From: Chaunax sp. Z400
Taxonomy: Eukaryota > Chordata > Actinopteri > Lophiiformes > Chaunacidae
DNA length: 64,000 bases
Direction: 5' to 3'
Assembly (NCBI GenBank): GCA_037577475.1
Contig: CM075188.1
Span: 14,404,501-14,468,500, forward strand
Part shown: positions 62,792 to 64,000 of the stretch, one piece after another
Numbering within the stretch: position 1 is the first letter of the stretch
Layout of the letters: every line of letters begins with the position of its first letter
The notes under the pieces: generated by a model
The model's input: the letters and a program-made list of their open reading frames with translations, nothing else
Told to the model about the DNA's origin: nothing
The model's database searches: none
Made by a program: the position numbers and the translations under genes

Positions 62792-64000
62792 ATCTTTGTG
62801 GGGCGATTTTGCATTTTTCACTGTACTACTTTTTGTTTTTCATTAAAGAGGACGTGTACTGCTGAACTTTGAGTCCAGTAACGACTATGATAAACCACAC
62901 AATAAGCAGTCCTACATTCTCTTGGCTTTGACTGTACCCTATATGCTACTGCTTGTTTAGTGGGTTCCTATAGATTGCTCTTCAGTTATTTCTGTCCACA
63001 CAGTGAAAATTCTGATTGGCCCAGCAGGGGACTGTTCATTCATTCAAGTGATAACATGTCTTTGACGACCTTGATTCACTATTTCTATCAAGCCACTGGC
63101 GGCTCTGGTGTATGCGGTGAACTCGAAAGGGATGGGAAAGAAAGTGTCTGCAAGTGTTTGTTTTGCTTTATCTGTATCACACTCATGTGAACACACCTAA
63201 AGCTGTATAATATAAAATACCAACGACAGACCTTTTCAAAAATCTGATTATATTTAAAAATGCTGATATTACTGACAATATAAGGCACATCAGAGTTATT
63301 ACGATCTTAACAATTACAACATTTATTTGCTAGCAAATATTAGCTGATTACGTAGCATTATGTTAGGTTCACAGTTCATTCATTATAATCAAATTGCTGA
63401 TCATGAACACATCGTAACCATGGCCATACGCTGGGTTTAAGAAATATTGAGGCTCAAAAAACTGAGCTTGCCAGAGGGGTTTGGGGGCCTGCCCTCCCGA
63501 AAAAAATTCGATTTCCCTGATTTTAAGACATCCGAATTGCAAAAATCAGATAACAATAGCTTTAAAATCACGTCAGTGGGCAGTGGCACAAATTATCTGT
63601 CAAGCACAAATGCATGAGAATCAGGTTAAATGTTGCAGTGCATGGCAGAGGGGCACTGGCCCAAGCTGAAATCTGATTTGCCCCAAAAGTGCCCCTTTCC
63701 TATCACTTTTTTTTTTTGGTGGAGCCTCAAACATGTATTTTAACTATAGTGATGTTGCTATTTTAGTCATGTGGGAGGAAACCTGACAATGGGAAGGATT
63801 CCAATATTTATGACTTTTGATGCAACTTGGATTTCAATGAGAATCTTATTTATAGGTGAGAATTGGTAATTCCAATGTGACATGAACATGGCAGAGGTGG
63901 AAACCCAGTAAATCTGATGTGACTTGAACGTGGCATGAGACTGCACCTGAACTGAGTCGCACAGACGCAAGCAGTGTTCCCATCCCCCACAGGAGCTTCA

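Noticed and set aside
63470..63720. GC-richer segment near the right edge
   Set aside because: Phrases such as CTTGCCAGAGGGG and CACTGGCCCAAGCTG looked repeat-derived, but I could not match them to any other copy here or to a family.

Overview
The window is nuclear DNA of a ray-finned (teleost) fish. It holds parts of two intron-split vertebrate genes with GT/AG junctions, very dense CA/GT microsatellites, and remnants of Tc1/mariner, hAT-like, LINE, SINE and LTR elements of the kinds common in fish. No bacterial-style genes, operons, rRNA, tRNA genes or CRISPR arrays were seen. Most long open frames here come from simple repeats or transposon debris.

The real genes are two members of the Groucho/TLE co-repressor family, head to tail on the minus strand. 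The first is tle5 (also called aes). Six coding exons lie between 55596 and 35019, with intact splice sites and reading frame, giving 187 residues that end in a normal stop. Only its short first coding exon is missing, and it probably lies beyond 64000. A candidate poly(A) signal at 31561-31566 implies a 3' UTR of about 3.5 kb. The second is a full-length TLE gene, best called tle2. Only its first coding exon is inside (3067-3090, eight residues, perfect GTAAGT donor); the rest continues off the left edge. Tandem TLE5-TLE2 order is the known vertebrate arrangement. The two proteins work in the same pathway: TLE2-type proteins are full co-repressors, while TLE5 has only the Q and GP regions and modulates or antagonises them.

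Layout: 1-3066 is tle2 intron 1, with a 12-bp minisatellite. From 3091 to about 4000 is the tle2 5' flank. From about 4000 to 31560 is intergenic: a promoter-like GC-rich island at 8.8-9.1 kb, three same-strand copies of one roughly 600-bp repeat (7.6, 19.4 and 28.6 kb), two Tc1/LINE remnants at 10.6-13.3 kb, a LINE fragment split by a foldback element at 23.2-24.0 kb, and a nested cluster of small transposons at 25.3-26.2 kb. From 31561 to 55596 is tle5, whose introns carry an internally deleted Tc1/mariner copy (38.0-38.7 kb), two MITE copies, and a hAT-like element with an exact 8-bp target duplication that was itself hit by a solo LTR (40.6-41.75 kb). From 55597 to 64000 is tle5 intron 1, which contains a pure CA tract of about 149 bp.

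I found no convincing new gene system. The most informative features are the tandem TLE pair, the datable nested insertions, the local repeat family, and the orphan promoter-like island.
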